This document shows positions 41,168-52,306 of a stretch of DNA of 64,000 nt, one piece after another (within the stretch, counting starts at the first letter, position 1; each line of letters begins with the position of its first letter). Under the pieces are notes generated by a model, which saw only the letters and a list, made by a program, of their open reading frames with translations, made no database searches and was not told where the DNA came from. Position numbers and translations under genes: made by a program. The stretch is taken from contig WHVA01000585.1 of assembly GCA_015179125.1 (NCBI GenBank), positions 1 through 64,000 on the forward strand. Reading direction: 5' to 3'. The DNA comes from Gautieria morchelliformis (lineage: Eukaryota; Basidiomycota; Agaricomycetes; Gomphales; Gomphaceae).

Positions 41168-41288
41168 ATGAATAGTCTAGCCCTAGAACTTGTTGATGAA
41201 ATTATTGGCCATGTTGACGAGAAGGATGATATTAGCCACTTTTGCCTGCTCACCTGTTCACTCATTTGCCGTTTCTGGCTTCCCTCAA
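41168..41288 (+). pseudogene. F-box gene copy E, truncated after the F-box
   Basis: The only copy on the plus strand: MNSLALELVDEIIGHVDEKD followed by DISHFCLLTCSLICRFWLPS. Directly after the codons for WLPS the sequence changes into an AG dinucleotide run and no further homology to the family follows. It contains just the F-box motif, so it is non-functional unless a very short protein is used. Confidence 0.8.
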
Positions 41289-41310
41289 GAGAGAGAGAGA
41301 GAGAGAGAGA
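41288..41310. repeat. (AG)n microsatellite
   Basis: About 11 AG units mark the breakpoint of F-box copy E. It could be the seam of a rearrangement. Confidence 0.9.
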
Positions 41311-41429
41311 TAAAATTAATTAGAGTGCTTGAAGCGCCTGGCACTTATGGTGGGCACCATCATCCATGACTGTGCATCACTGTTAGCCTCCATCCAACAG
41401 GGACAATTGACTGACCCCTTATCCTCAGC

Positions 41430-42380
41430 AGCCAGCTAGGCAAAACACTGTTGTATAAGCAGCAAGTGTACATCCCTGATCATAGTGATATTTGGCTGTA
41501 CATCCCCCACTCGCTGCATGATCACCAGATAGCAGGACACCCAGGGATCAGCAAGACAATGAAGAGTATTCAGAGACAGTACCACTGGCCCAACATGTCC
41601 TATTTTGTCACTAACTACAGTGGCTCCTGCTCCAAAAGTCATCATGCCAAGTTGATCCACCACAAACCTTTTGGCCCTCTTCGCTTCCTACCCATTGGTG
41701 AATGACCCTGAGACTTGATTTCCATAGACTTCATATATCCGATCACCACAACATGATCCTGTAGAGGACAGGAATTATAGGCAGTAGGTTTGGACTTGTT
41801 GCTCAAAAGAATAGACTAGAAATTAATTCACTCTCAGTGAATTTAGTTATCACTATAAATATATTATACACTACCTAGAAATTAATTCACTACAGAGGAT
41901 TTCTAGGTCAATAAATCGAAGGAACACTAGACTAATTTACTTGCCTCTCTCAGTGAATTTAGTTGTCACTGAGAGAGGGGGAAATCTGTCTCACTGTGCA
42001 TGTACTACTACCCGGCTCTTTAGCGCCCAAGAGCTCGCACGTCGAAGTCATTTCAGACTCCGCTGGGTGCAGCCGCTTGTGAAAATAGAAATAACAAAAT
42101 GAAATGGAGAGGTAGGGAGTGACAGGAAAATTTCGAAAATAATCAGAGAAATGGATGCATGGTACAAGAACAATGTGAGAAGAAATTGAAACACCGTACA
42201 ATAAATCGAATATATTATGCTTGATTTTGGTGCAGGAGCATAAATGCACCCAACAGATCCTTGTCATTGTTGACTGGCTCACAAAACTTTTGTCATGAAC
42301 CAGTTTATTTCACCAACTACGAGCACTTACATGGAATCTTTTCCCACAATCATCTCATCAGACCACTGGAGGTTAATCAA
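41430..42380 (+). mobile_element. Ty3/gypsy integrase relic, interrupted by a solo LTR
   Basis: IPHSLHDHQIAGHPGISKTM, KSIQRQYHWPNMSYFV and SKSHHAKLIHHKPFGP form the integrase zinc-binding domain (the usual CxxC is changed). Then LISIDFIYPI starts the catalytic core with its first Asp. After removal of the solo LTR 41760-42255 and one GATCC copy the core continues in frame as NMILVIVDWLTKL. Stops and shifts elsewhere show that it is old. No other pol part was found. Confidence 0.75.
41760..42255 (+). repeat. Solo LTR (496 bp) with target duplication GATCC
   Basis: Begins TGTAGAGGACAGG and ends ACCCAACA; GATCC at 41755-41759 and 42256-42260. Removing it rejoins the gypsy integrase frame. It contains a perfect 12-bp inverted repeat, CTCTCTCAGTGA...TCACTGAGAGAG (41945-41977), and two direct copies of CTCAGTGAATTTAGTT. 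Confidence 0.8.
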
Positions 42381-42389
42381 AAAGGTCAT

Positions 42390-42640
42390 GTGATACAGTA
42401 TATATGAGTATATAATATATATTATAAGAGTATTAATAACAACATATAGGAATATATAGTAGTATTTATAAGGAGAATAATAGATGTTATTAGAAGATTC
42501 TGTATATTTAAACATCTTGGAGATATATATACATATGAGAGAGTATTAGAGTACAGTATGAAGTAATAGTAGTTGGATAGATATTTGTAATATATATGAA
42601 AAGGAGTATTAATATGAATAGTTATAATGATATAGTGTAT
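42390..42640. repeat. AT-rich low-complexity stretch
   Basis: Dominated by TATA-type repeats (ATATATTATAAGAG and similar). No coding content. Confidence 0.8.
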
Positions 42641-42862
42641 ATTAAAAGTTGGTAGAAAAAATAAGAAGACACGTAAAAATCAAAAGAGGCATTCTCATCA
42701 GTGGAGCCACCGCTCGGAGAGGGACAAAAGTAGAATTATTTATATCCCAACAATAAAATTGCCATATACTTTCACCCTCTTCTTTTCTATAACCTGAGAA
42801 TAAAATGGGTGAAGCTACATGTAATAAAAAGTTGCGAGCATCTGCCCTAGCCATCAGTCATG

Positions 42863-43480
42863 GCCGTTTTGGAACCCTCCAAGACTTTGGTGTTATTGCT
42901 AACACTTCAATATATCAGAACGTGTTGTTTACAAGACTCAAAGCATATTAAACAAGGCTGAAGCACAACTCCAGAAACAATTTAATATTTGTACCTTGCA
43001 ATCCATGTAAAAACTAGTCCAAGTTAATACAGATGGCAGGCAATGTGTTTCTTAGCAGCACTGAATAATAAATTAAAAGACTGCAGGTTCAAGGACACTA
43101 TCAGGGTCCAAGTGTATTCCAAAATATAAAGGAATGTACTTCACAGGTGACTTTGTAAATGGACTGACCTGATAATCTACCAGCACACTGTAATAAAACA
43201 AGAGACAAGAGAGTAGTATATGAGGTGGCTAAGCAACTCAACTAGACTTGTGAAATGTATCAATCAGGACTTTCAACTGATCAACACTCTCAGGTATTGG
43301 AGTGTAAATAGCAAGACTATCAATTGTCAGACTCACTCTGTGGAATTTCACCTGAAGGATTAGTCTAGGTGGCTAAGCAGTAAAGCAACTACTTAACTCA
43401 GAATTAGACACTAAAGTAAGTGAATAACCGTTAGCTGGGGTTAGCAGCTTAGTAAGAAGCAAGTCACACAAGGTCACATG
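42863..43480 (+). repeat. Dispersed repeat, decayed copy (partner 54880-55385)
   Basis: Aligns from TGTTTTGGAACCC through AGACTTTGGTGTTA, TATCAGAACGTGT, TATTGGAGTG, AATTTCACCT, AGCAACTACTTAACT and TAGCTGGGGTTAGCAGC to CAAGTCAC. Many differences are C to T or G to A relative to the partner. The first 100 bases correspond to the end of an ORF in the partner copy. Confidence 0.8.
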
Positions 43481-43814
43481 TAGGTAGGGCTCAGCACCGT
43501 ACCCGTACATGCCATTTATATGGCATCCATATTACGGGCATGTACCTGCACCAAAGCCTGTTGAGGCAGGTCTGACTGTACGATGGTGATGGCTGTTATG
43601 ACCACCATATGCATCCATACACCATATGGCCGTATATGGCTGTATTTACACAGTGTATGGGTCAAATTATTCACTGGTATGTATCTAGAGCATCTGTTAA
43701 GTATATCTTCTCCAACTTATCAATGTTTTGGACATGGTCGTTGGTGACCCCACTGATCACGATCAGGTGAGTAATAATGGTATGGTTTAGTCTGTACATC
43801 TCTTCTAATGTCCC
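43481..43814. other. Short region with inverted-repeat motifs
   Basis: GTACATGCC (about 43505) and GGCATGTAC (about 43537) form an inverted repeat, and several CCATATGG-like palindromes follow. Possibly a small non-autonomous element; ends not determined. Confidence 0.35.
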
Positions 43815-44225
43815 TTGCCGAGGCCTCTCCACACCATGGCATTGCTCATCCAGGATGAGTGTGCGCAATTGGTACAGCTCTTCAAACACCTCCCTCCAAC
43901 ACTTCCAGTGTCACCATACAATTCCAAACTGCCACCAGTGATTGACTTCGTGTTTTTTCATGAAGAGGGTGTGTGGCCAGCCTTCAACAAAGCCATGCAC
44001 CCTGCATTTGGTGAGAAATCTAGCCAAATTATACTGACTGAGCAGGGGGCTGGACTGATGAAAATGGTCAGGCTGGTTCAGTGGTGCTTGGAGGAAATAA
44101 GAAAGCAACTGGACAAGGCTGCTGTTGATCTGGTGGAACTCTGGATCAAAGCACTGTGTAAGGCTGCAACTGCCGCCCAGGCAAAGGGTGATGAGATGGA
44201 AGTTGATGGTAGATTGATTGACTAG
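43815..44225 (+). CDS. Unrecognised ORF (136 aa)
   Basis: An uninterrupted frame from MPRPLHTMALLIQDECAQLV to ATAAQAKGDEMEVDGRLID. It contains a hydrophobic patch (PPVIDFVFFHEEGVWPAF) and a helical, charged C-terminal half (MVRLVQWCLEEIRKQLDKAA). Amino-acid use is protein-like. It stands among transposon relics and may be the piece of a transposon-encoded Gag-like or DNA-binding protein. I do not recognise it, and neighbouring frames are broken. Confidence 0.35.
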   Translation: MPRPLHTMALLIQDECAQLVQLFKHLPPTLPVSPYNSKLPPVIDFVFFHEEGVWPAFNKAMHPAFGEKSSQIILTEQGAGLMKMVRLVQWCLEEIRKQLDKAAVDLVELWIKALCKAATAAQAKGDEMEVDGRLID

Positions 44226-44675
44226 CTTCTAAATCACTGGGTTCTGATGCATAGCTTGAAGATGAACACAGTGTCACTATTATGCAGGGTAGAACATGCC
44301 AGACTTATCAACCGAGCTGGCTGATACTCCTTCGTGAACAGGCTGCTGATGCAAATGCGAGTACAAAAGCAAAGGCAAGTGCACAAAAGCCTGAGTGTGA
44401 GACCAGGCAATCCATGAATATCCTGAGTTGGCATTGAACGAGGATTTATTCAAAGTGCTGGCTTTCAATCCTGACTCACCCAGGAGTGATTCAGTGTATG
44501 CGGATAAGCCAAGTGACAATGAAACAAGTTCAGATGGCAATAGCGGTCCTGATGACTTTGTCCCAAATGCTGAGGTATGTGTATAATAGCCTTACATGCA
44601 CATGTGACCTGATCGGGATATTAGCTTGCAGACATCCTGCCATGAAAGGCGATCCCAGAGACGAATCATAGAGGC

Positions 44676-44957
44676 ATGTCAAGTGCTCCACCTGGTGCCG
44701 CTATTGTATCCCAAGAAAAGAAATGTAAAAGTAAGCCAAAGAGGCAGATGCACCAGGTGAAGAAGCAACTCATAGACTGTGATGACCATCTAGGAGCAAA
44801 TGTGACTAACAAGGGTGGGACATCAATGGATAAACAAGGGACAGTTGTAGTTGACATAGATCTGGTGGACGATGCATGCCAAAAGGGCACTGGCACTGAG
44901 GTAGATCCCAAGGTATCAATCTGGCATGGTGGTTGGGGCTGTCGTACTATATACTGA
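44676..44957 (+). CDS. Unrecognised Lys-rich ORF (93 aa)
   Basis: MSSAPPGAAIVSQEKKCKSK opens a basic stretch (KPKRQMHQVKKQL), followed by an acidic middle and VSIWHGGWGCRTIY. It could be a fragment of the same element as 43815-44225. No known motif. Confidence 0.25.
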   Translation: MSSAPPGAAIVSQEKKCKSKPKRQMHQVKKQLIDCDDHLGANVTNKGGTSMDKQGTVVVDIDLVDDACQKGTGTEVDPKVSIWHGGWGCRTIY

Positions 44958-45402
44958 CTTCATACATCCAGGCCCCAGTGATGGGTATAGTATGACCTGC
45001 AATCTATTCATTCTACGAGGTCGTTGACAAGAATAGCAATGGTCATCTTGGGCAACCAGGTGGCAAACACTACCATTGCTACCAAAGACAGCGGACCTCA
45101 TAGTGACCAAGAAAATGAAAGGTTCTCAGAATGGTAAGAATACTGCAATTCAAAGGTGCTCATGTGGATCGGCTGATGGAGACCATCAAGAATTGTCCTG
45201 ATCAGTGAGCAACTCTTGAGGAGCTACAGATTGCTGCAAACAAGGTGCCACTGGAATCTAAAACAGTCCAGAACTACCTGTGAACTCTGGAAGCACAACA
45301 TGGTCCATTGGTGGCTGCATTCTCATGACAGGCTGCAAAGAATGAGGTATGCCTCATTGGTAAGTTGTTGAGCTAATTGGTCCTGAGTTGGAGGTAGGTT
45401 CC

Positions 45403-45646
45403 TGTCAGGATTGGTTCTTTTAGGGTTTAATAGTGGGTGTCAATGAATTCTAGACACCCAAACACAGCGAACCAAGAGGTCCCTGTGCGAACTGACTACG
45501 TAGCTGGTGAATAGTACCAGACTATGACTAGTACTATGTGGGGGTATACAAGAGGTGAACCCCAAGTCTACAGTTGAAGCGAAGCCTTTACAACACTTGG
45601 TAAAGTCGTCCGAAGTGATGAGGGAGGGTTATCTGAGGTAGATGAT
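45403..45646 (+). repeat. Possible LTR fragment, left part
   Basis: Starts TGTCAGGATTGGTTC, similar to the start of the 985-bp LTR family (TGTCAAGATTGG at 52307), but then differs. It ends where the next LTR starts (45647), so it may be an older LTR hit by a younger one. The right end was not found. Confidence 0.4.
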
Positions 45647-47095
45647 TGTTAAGATTGGTTTTTAGGCGTTAATATCATGTATTAGTGAACACAGAAAATG
45701 CCTGAATAGCTTGTGCGAATAAGTGTGCCATTCGGTGAATAAGGTGAACCAATAAATGTTCAGAAGATAAGAGGGCTGCCCGAATGGGGCTCGCATCTAC
45801 AGTCATAGCGAAATGGCCCGTGGCACTTGACGATGTAACGTGCAAGGTGTCACAGAAAGGTTGTTTAAGTAGCAACAATCCTTTCGCCAGCGAAGGCACC
45901 CCTTCGGAGCCCTTCCCCGACAGCGCAGATAATAGTTCAAAGGCTAAGGTAACGAATGTGAAGTATGAAAACTCACCAGTGGTGCTTAAGTCTTCCTCTG
46001 GTCAAAGATAGAAATCTACAGGAGAGGGCTCAAGACAATGGTCACAGTGAGGTCAAGTTTTGCACAAGATAGACGTATGATAATTGAACTGGGGAATATA
46101 CATGCGATTAGAAACTACTTATATCGAATGCTCGTATGATATTAGCGAATAGGAAAGAGGCCATCTGGAGTCAGGGTTGGATAGGGGTGTGCAGTCATGA
46201 TACAAAATAGATGAAACTGTCAGGGTTCACACATTTCCTTCCACAAGTTTCTATTTCCTTCCATGAGTTTCCGTCACCTTCCGTCAGTTTCCGTCACCTT
46301 CCGTAACCTTCTACGAGTTTCTATCATCTTCCATGAGTTTCCACAACCTTCTACAAGTTTCCGCCTCCCCTATTATGTAAACCTTGCCAGCGCTATAAGA
46401 CTGTAGCCAGTGTGGTGGTGTTTCCTCAGCTTGATCTCTGAGGATACCCACTACACAGACAAGTCCCCATGTATCTATCATTGGTAGATTTATAAACTGA
46501 GGATACCCACTACACTGTTGGTTATTGTCCTTGCATCGGCTGCTATCTCCTTGAGTATCTTTAGGTTGTGGTTTCGTCATTAGTGTTGCCCTCACAGAAA
46601 CACAGATACAATAGAATGAAAGAGGAGTGTGAACATGAAACGACAGGGAGGAAAGGGGACGAAGGTACTTTATATACGAAAACACGCCTTGGGACCTGCA
46701 TATATGCTACCCTGCATGGGCTCTTCATCTGCTGGGTTGATCCCACACGACCTACGGATAGGACGTCCCACGAATGCATTCTGGCCATGCGAACACCTAA
46801 AGGGGTTGGATCGGGAAGATGATGGGGCCAGTGATGAACCATCACGCCGGGTAGAGGGTGTCAATCGTGTTTGATGGTGTAGCTGCTGGCGAATGATGTG
46901 AGCAGCAAATGGTCATTTGGCGAACGAGGCGAAGAGCAAATGGAGCGAACATGGAGGAGGAGTGGTCAAAGGGTAGAGCGAACTCAGGTGAAGGTTGTGC
47001 AACATAAATGCTGCTCTTGGTGATGGGGCCTCCATCTCTGTGCCTCTTCTGTGGGGTAGCTAATCAAGCATACGTGCTTGGAATGACATTCTGTC
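45647..47095 (+). repeat. Solo LTR, family X copy 1, with another solo LTR inserted
   Basis: Collinear with copy 2 (52307-53291) over about 930 bp: GGGCTGCCC, AATGGGGCTC, ATCTACAGTCATAGCGAAAT, AGGCTAAGGTAA, ACTCACCAGTGGTGCTTAAG, GGGTTGATCCCACA, GAAGATGATGGGGCCAGT. Homology is interrupted only by the inserted LTR 46218-46596. The right end is uncertain: homology fades after about 46960, and ATGAT, found before the left end, recurs at 47096-47100. Confidence 0.65.
46218..46596 (+). repeat. Solo LTR (379 bp) with target duplication GAAAC, nested in LTR family X
   Basis: TGTCAGGG...CCCTCACA flanked by GAAAC at 46213-46217 and 46597-46601. The other copy of the host LTR has the empty site (GGTGAAACACATATACAATG, about 52870), which proves the insertion. 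Its first third is built from short TTCCGTCACCTTCCGT-like repeats. Confidence 0.9.
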
Positions 47096-47099
47096 ATGA

Positions 47100-48548
47100 T
47101 TCCGTAATGTCCGATGCTCCTGCACAGTCTCTGTACCTCTGCGGCATTTGGTGCCCGCACCTCCTTGGTGCCTGTCGACGTCATGGCTGATGCCATCTGC
47201 CGACCGGCACGCTGTCTCTGATCGGCCACACGTGGCCAATGCCTTTGTTCCTGTATCTTATCTAATATATAGATAAGATAGCTATTGATTATGATGTCAT
47301 CTGCCGCTTGCACATGTCGATTTAATTTTCATTTCCTATTGTACTCCATGACACGTCCAGCTGATTATTATCCTAACATCATGTACACAGGAGCTTTGTA
47401 TAGTAGGTACAAGACTCTATTCCAAAGCCTATCATCCCTGTTATTATCCCCATCTTTTTCATGGCTTTATGACTACAAATAGTCACCCTTTTATTTACAC
47501 ATAGTTTTTCGACCCATTTACTCATTATCCTGAACACTGGTAGTCATTACTATTATAGTATAAATAGCTACCACAAGTGTACAAACCGATCATCCAGAAA
47601 TTACTGTTTCACCACCTGAAGTGACTATAGTCTTGTTTGATAGCTACAGAAATTAATCCTTGATAATTTTATTTGAGAGATTGCCTACTCTAAACTATCT
47701 CAAAAGGGAAGCCTTTTGAGATAACCTTTCCCTAGATCGAACCCACTTTTCCATCAACATGGTCACATGACCAGCATCCATCAGTGACAGATGCGCCTCT
47801 CCGAGCTTAGTCAGCACACAGCGACGGGACAAACATAGCGGTCCCAGCTGCTAAGCAATGGAAATCATCTATCAAAACATTTTAATCTGACATATATCAT
47901 AGAAGTATGTACTCTAGCATCACCTTAAATTCAGGCTTTTTGACCTCATCAAATAGTTGGTCCCAGGCCACCTGCCATTCAACCAAGAGCCATTCAAACA
48001 TCCCTTGACCCCAAGGAACTGTCATGATTCATTTATTCTATGAACCAGACATCAACATTCAGCAAATGAACATCCCCGCTGTCATACCTTCAAACCTTTT
48101 GCTGAAGGGTTCTTCGCAATACACCTTTCGTATTTGCTGATCCCATCATTCCCATCAGGACCCCAGTCCGTGGAACCATCATCCATCATAGAACCCATCA
48201 TCTGTTAAACTCCCACTCCATGAAACACCCACATGCTCAGGATGCATTCAGACAGTGTCAAGCAGCCTCCGTGCAGGTTGGAATTGATGGGGTTAGCACT
48301 GCCTCAGGACAGGATGGTAGGAACTGCCAAGGGAGGATGTTCACATTGACAACAATGTACATTCTTCTAGGATATATCAGATATCTTTTAAAAAATCAAC
48401 CATAACTGAGTTCATAGTCCATCATTTTGAGCAACTTGTATATTGTGGATATCCTAAATTTTTTTGAATGTTCTGATATTTTAAAAATATGGTTGTATGT
48501 GCTAAAGCATGGTGTATATTCAGATGACAGAGCAATTTCAGATAGGAT
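47100..48548. other. Non-coding stretch with a perfect hairpin, no gene recognised
   Basis: Mostly AT-rich, small ORFs only. At 47696-47723 TATCTCAAAAGG and CCTTTTGAGATA form a perfect 12-bp stem with the four-base loop GAAG. Confidence 0.45.
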
Positions 48549-48731
48549 TTGGATGACTATATATTAAAAGTATATATGAAGCTTGTTACATGTATGATGA
48601 TAGAATGTAGAGGCAAGTATGGACCATATGAGTACATGTTAGAAGTATATATGAAACATGTTAGATGTACAACCACAGAATATAGAAGCAAGTATGGACA
48701 ATACCTGTACTATATTATTATATATGGTTGA
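48549..48731 (+). repeat. Two 75-bp tandem units (48557-48705) that keep one reading frame
   Basis: The unit length is a multiple of three, so the ORF encodes two copies of a 25-residue unit (YILKVYMKLVTCMMIECRGK and YMLEVYMKHVRCTTTEYRSK). No larger gene context; it is most likely a local duplication in AT-rich DNA. Confidence 0.5.
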
Positions 48732-49689
48732 GAGTACTGATTAGAAGGTATGTTTAAAATAATATGCATGTATAGTACAAAGATATGTAACTATTGATGT
48801 TTAGACAATGGGGTATACACCTTTTCCTGGGGGAGCAGCAGACTGTGAGAAAGAACTTTAGGACTAGGATTAAGCATGCCTTACAAATGCTGGCAACTGT
48901 CTCAATTGTGATATATTTTATGAAATATAGGTGAGCTAAGTTATATATACATATATATGAGAGTTACAACCATCCCCCAAGGCGTGGAATCTCTATTAAT
49001 CTTTCGGAAACCCCTCTTTCTTATTATAATTAGCTTTGCTGAAGTTTTCACTCTATACAGTATGTCTCCCCTTTGTTTGTAACACGACTGTGCATCCTTT
49101 GTAATATTCTGAACCACCCGGCCTCTTTCTCATTTGCCAGTAGCATACATGTATTCTCTATAAAAAGGACTCGTTCAGCATGTATGTTCTCCAGTTCAAT
49201 TATCATATGTCTTCCTTGTGCTTCAAACCAACTCTTGAACTCAACCCTCCCATCGTGCCCCCACCTTTATCAAGGCCAAGAATATCACTCGTGAGTTTAC
49301 ACCATCAATTCTCCTTACTCTGAACCCTTGGAATTCCTCTGAGCCTATTGGCGAAGGCCTCTCAAGGAGTGCCTTCGTCAACAATGGGATATTGTCATGA
49401 CCCGTCTATTTCCCTTACCTTGCTGTCTCTATGTTCCCCTTTATCGCTCCTCCTGTTCCGTTCTTTAATAGATTCTTCTTTTGTTCTTTTTGTTAGTTTC
49501 TACATATATGAGAGTGATTTAAATAGTGTAGATGCGTATATCATAACACATACATCACCATGCCATTTCCCTGCATATTCCCAGTGCTTCTACAGTCAAA
49601 CGATGGGTAAATGCAGTTGATGGCATGAAGGTTTTCATCATGGTGTGTATGTAACCATGTTATATGATCAGTACCTTATAATGTTGAAA

Positions 49690-49985
49690 CAGGAGTTGGA
49701 CAGCAAGGTTAGCTTGTTGCTGGATGCATGGACATCAAGCAATGGTTATGCATTCCTGGCCATCATTATGCACTACGTCTCAAACAGCTGGAAGCTAGGT
49801 AATTCGTTGCTGACTATTCTAGTGTTGCAGCAGACTTACCCAGTGTTCATAAATCTAAGAAGAAGTCTTCATTGACGTCCAAGAGCTGCTTGGTGAGCAT
49901 TCTGGTGAAAATATGGCAACATCAGTGTGGAAACCTTTATAGATGTATTGGTTGAAAGTGCATGTAAGTGGCTATGATTTCATGG
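49690..49985 (+). mobile_element. hAT-type transposase fragment
   Basis: LDSKVSLLLDAWTSSNGYAF followed by LAIIMHYVSNSWKL, then in a shifted frame FIDVQELLGEHSGENMATSV. This is the DDE-core segment (D-x-W-T-S, with GEHSG-N) of hAT family transposases. Only this part of the protein remains, and no terminal repeats were identified. Confidence 0.75.
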
Positions 49986-51163
49986 CAGAACACCCAACAT
50001 TGCCCACTGGTTACAGTATCCATAAGCTGCCAGGTTAAAAATGCACAATTTGCAAATTTTCACTTACCAATTGTACGCTTTACATAACCAGGGTGTTTAT
50101 CTCCACCACTTGCAGTTCCTGTTTATGCACATGATCAGACTGCATCGATTGGGCTCCCCACATGTTGTGCAAAGTGGCAAAGGGTAGGTACTTAGATATC
50201 AGTCAGTGTCCATCTGGACTTTCAACTGGACCATCTACCTCATGAAAATGTTGTCCACACCATTCTGCAGTGTGTTTGCCTGTATGGCCGTTGAAAATGG
50301 CAAAGTAGCCCTGCCTGCACATGTTGGCAAAGTCTGCCACAAAGGCATATGCATCCTCCATCATCCATCATTGACCCTTATCCTCAGATACATCAATGCC
50401 ATAAGAAATTGAGACATATGGGTGTCTACTAAGATAATCCTAAAATCTCCCTGGACATTGAGTTTCGCAGGTACTACAACCTTGATTGGAGGGGGAATCA
50501 CGCCTTCTCCCTTCTATGTCTGACATTTGTTGGGCGCTGCAGGCCTCAAGCTGCATGAAGTAGGTCAGCTCACTGTCAACATTGCCAGAAAAGTTTTGAT
50601 TTTCTCCTGTGTAGGATTGGCGCAGCAGGCCAGCAGCAATCCACAACTGGTTGGATGTCAGAGATAAATATGATGTTCAGGTGCTTTACTCGTCTCCATT
50701 TCATGGTGCAGAATATAGATCAAGAGGAAATACTCGTTTAAGGTCAATATTCATACTGATATGCTTAACAAAAGCAGATTCATTCAGAGTACATAGACTG
50801 TGAACCCCTTGAGGCCTACCATTGGCTGACCGTTGCAGGTACCATTGAAGTATTCAGAGGCCATACAATCCACACTTATCACACCAAATGTGCAGGTGAG
50901 AGCTACTTGCTACTTTCCTGATTTTCAGACCTCACTCCAAACTGATCATCTTTGATCCTCCAGTTCATGGCTTACAGGCACACACTCCACCTCCTATTTA
51001 GTATTATGTGTGTCTCCATTCCTACAACTCTTGAGCAGCATGTTGACAATGATGTCTTGGGCCTTACTGGCAACCCCACTGCTGAATAGGGCAGGATGTG
51101 GAGACCCCCTCATGAACCCAACGGTGAACAATAACTGTAAGTATTCTTGTAAACTTAAAATAA
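49986..51163. other. Decayed sequence, no gene recognised
   Basis: Only short ORFs on both strands. Probably continuation of transposon debris. Confidence 0.4.
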
Positions 51164-51586
51164 CTATCCAGCATTCACTGTAATATCTGCCAACAGGTCT
51201 ATCATATTGCGCCACGTAGCCGAAGCATTCCTGATGTCCACTTTGGGATGGCCCAGTTGTTCAAACAGAGCTTGGGCAAGCGTGTTTCCTTCATCGGTAG
51301 CGAACTGGAAAAGCCACTGGGGTGTGGGCTCTAGCAGCAAACACTCAATAACATCTTCATCAACTTGAACAAGCATCTCCTTTCCACCCCATTTCTCAGG
51401 ATTGTTGGAAAAATCTTTGATCCTTCCTCTGGTGGGAAGGATGACTCTGGCCTGCTTCTGCACCTTATGTACTGCATTCTCATCCCGTACATGATTCAAA
51501 CGGTCTTGCACCACTTGAGCCCAAAGCCATATTGCAATCATGCTAGGTTCAGAGAGGTAAGCAAATATGGTTTGAAATGTATTCAA
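51164..51586 (-). CDS. Unrecognised ORF (140 aa), possibly a transposon protein fragment
   Basis: An open frame with protein-like composition: VVQDRLNHVRDENAVHKVQK, then QARVILPTRGRIKDFSNNPE, KWGGKEMLVQVDEDVI and LFEQLGHPKVDIRNASATWR. The LPTRGR...NPEKWGG part reminds me of the C-terminal region of basidiomycete integrase-core proteins, but this is from memory and weak. It lacks a visible catalytic motif. Upstream and downstream frames are broken. Confidence 0.35.
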   Translation of the reverse strand: MNTFQTIFAYLSEPSMIAIWLWAQVVQDRLNHVRDENAVHKVQKQARVILPTRGRIKDFSNNPEKWGGKEMLVQVDEDVIECLLLEPTPQWLFQFATDEGNTLAQALFEQLGHPKVDIRNASATWRNMIDLLADITVNAG

Positions 51587-51589
51587 GCC

Positions 51590-52301
51590 ATCTCACTGAT
51601 GTGTTGGGTCATTGTCTCAGTATCCTACGTCTATCTGACCATCTTGCCATGTGGCTAGGATGTTCTTCAATTCCTGATGAAAAATTGGACACCAGGCTCT
51701 CTCCCTTGTGATGTTATGCACACTCTTGACAAATCGGTGTGGAGGGAGCTCATCAATGGTGAGTCCAGGTAGGTATTCTGTTCTACTGCCAAGTTAAGCA
51801 CTAACAAACTATTTAGAATCCTGCAGCAAATGGTACCTACCACAGGGCTGTCTGGAGGGCCACAAGTTGACCAGTCTCTGCCCCCATATCACTGGTCACT
51901 TGCAGAGCAATTCCCAGGTAGGTAACGTTAGTGGCATACATGCATGGAAAGTATGTGACAATCAAACCTCTTTCTCCTTAACTAGCATCACAAATAATGC
52001 AGAAGGGACAATTGCCATTCAGGAGTTTGGCACAGCCCACAAGCCAAGCTCATGGCGTGAATACTTATCACAAATTCCCCACACGTCTGTGTCCATTTGT
52101 TCTCTCAAATTTTCATGACCATCCACACACCACTTCTCGTTTGGACCTGGGCTGATTAGGACCCTGCGGGCAATTCTTTCGAGGATGCCTTTCTCACCTC
52201 GACTTCTTCAGGTGCTTGAACACGCTGGAAATCCTCAATAAAGGTTCTATATGGTGTTTTGATGACCTCACGACTATGTAATAAGCTATCCATTATACCT
52301 G
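51590..52301. other. No gene recognised
   Basis: Short ORFs only. It ends at the target duplication of the solo LTR at 52307. Confidence 0.4.
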
Positions 52302-52306
52302 GACAG

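Noticed and set aside
46236-46370. Short regularly spaced TTCCGTCACC repeats as a CRISPR-like array
   Set aside because: The units are 11-20 bases, directly adjacent, variable and without unique spacers; they lie inside a eukaryotic solo LTR.
47642-47760. tRNA or structured RNA gene around the perfect hairpin
   Set aside because: Only a single stem is present; no cloverleaf and no A or B box.
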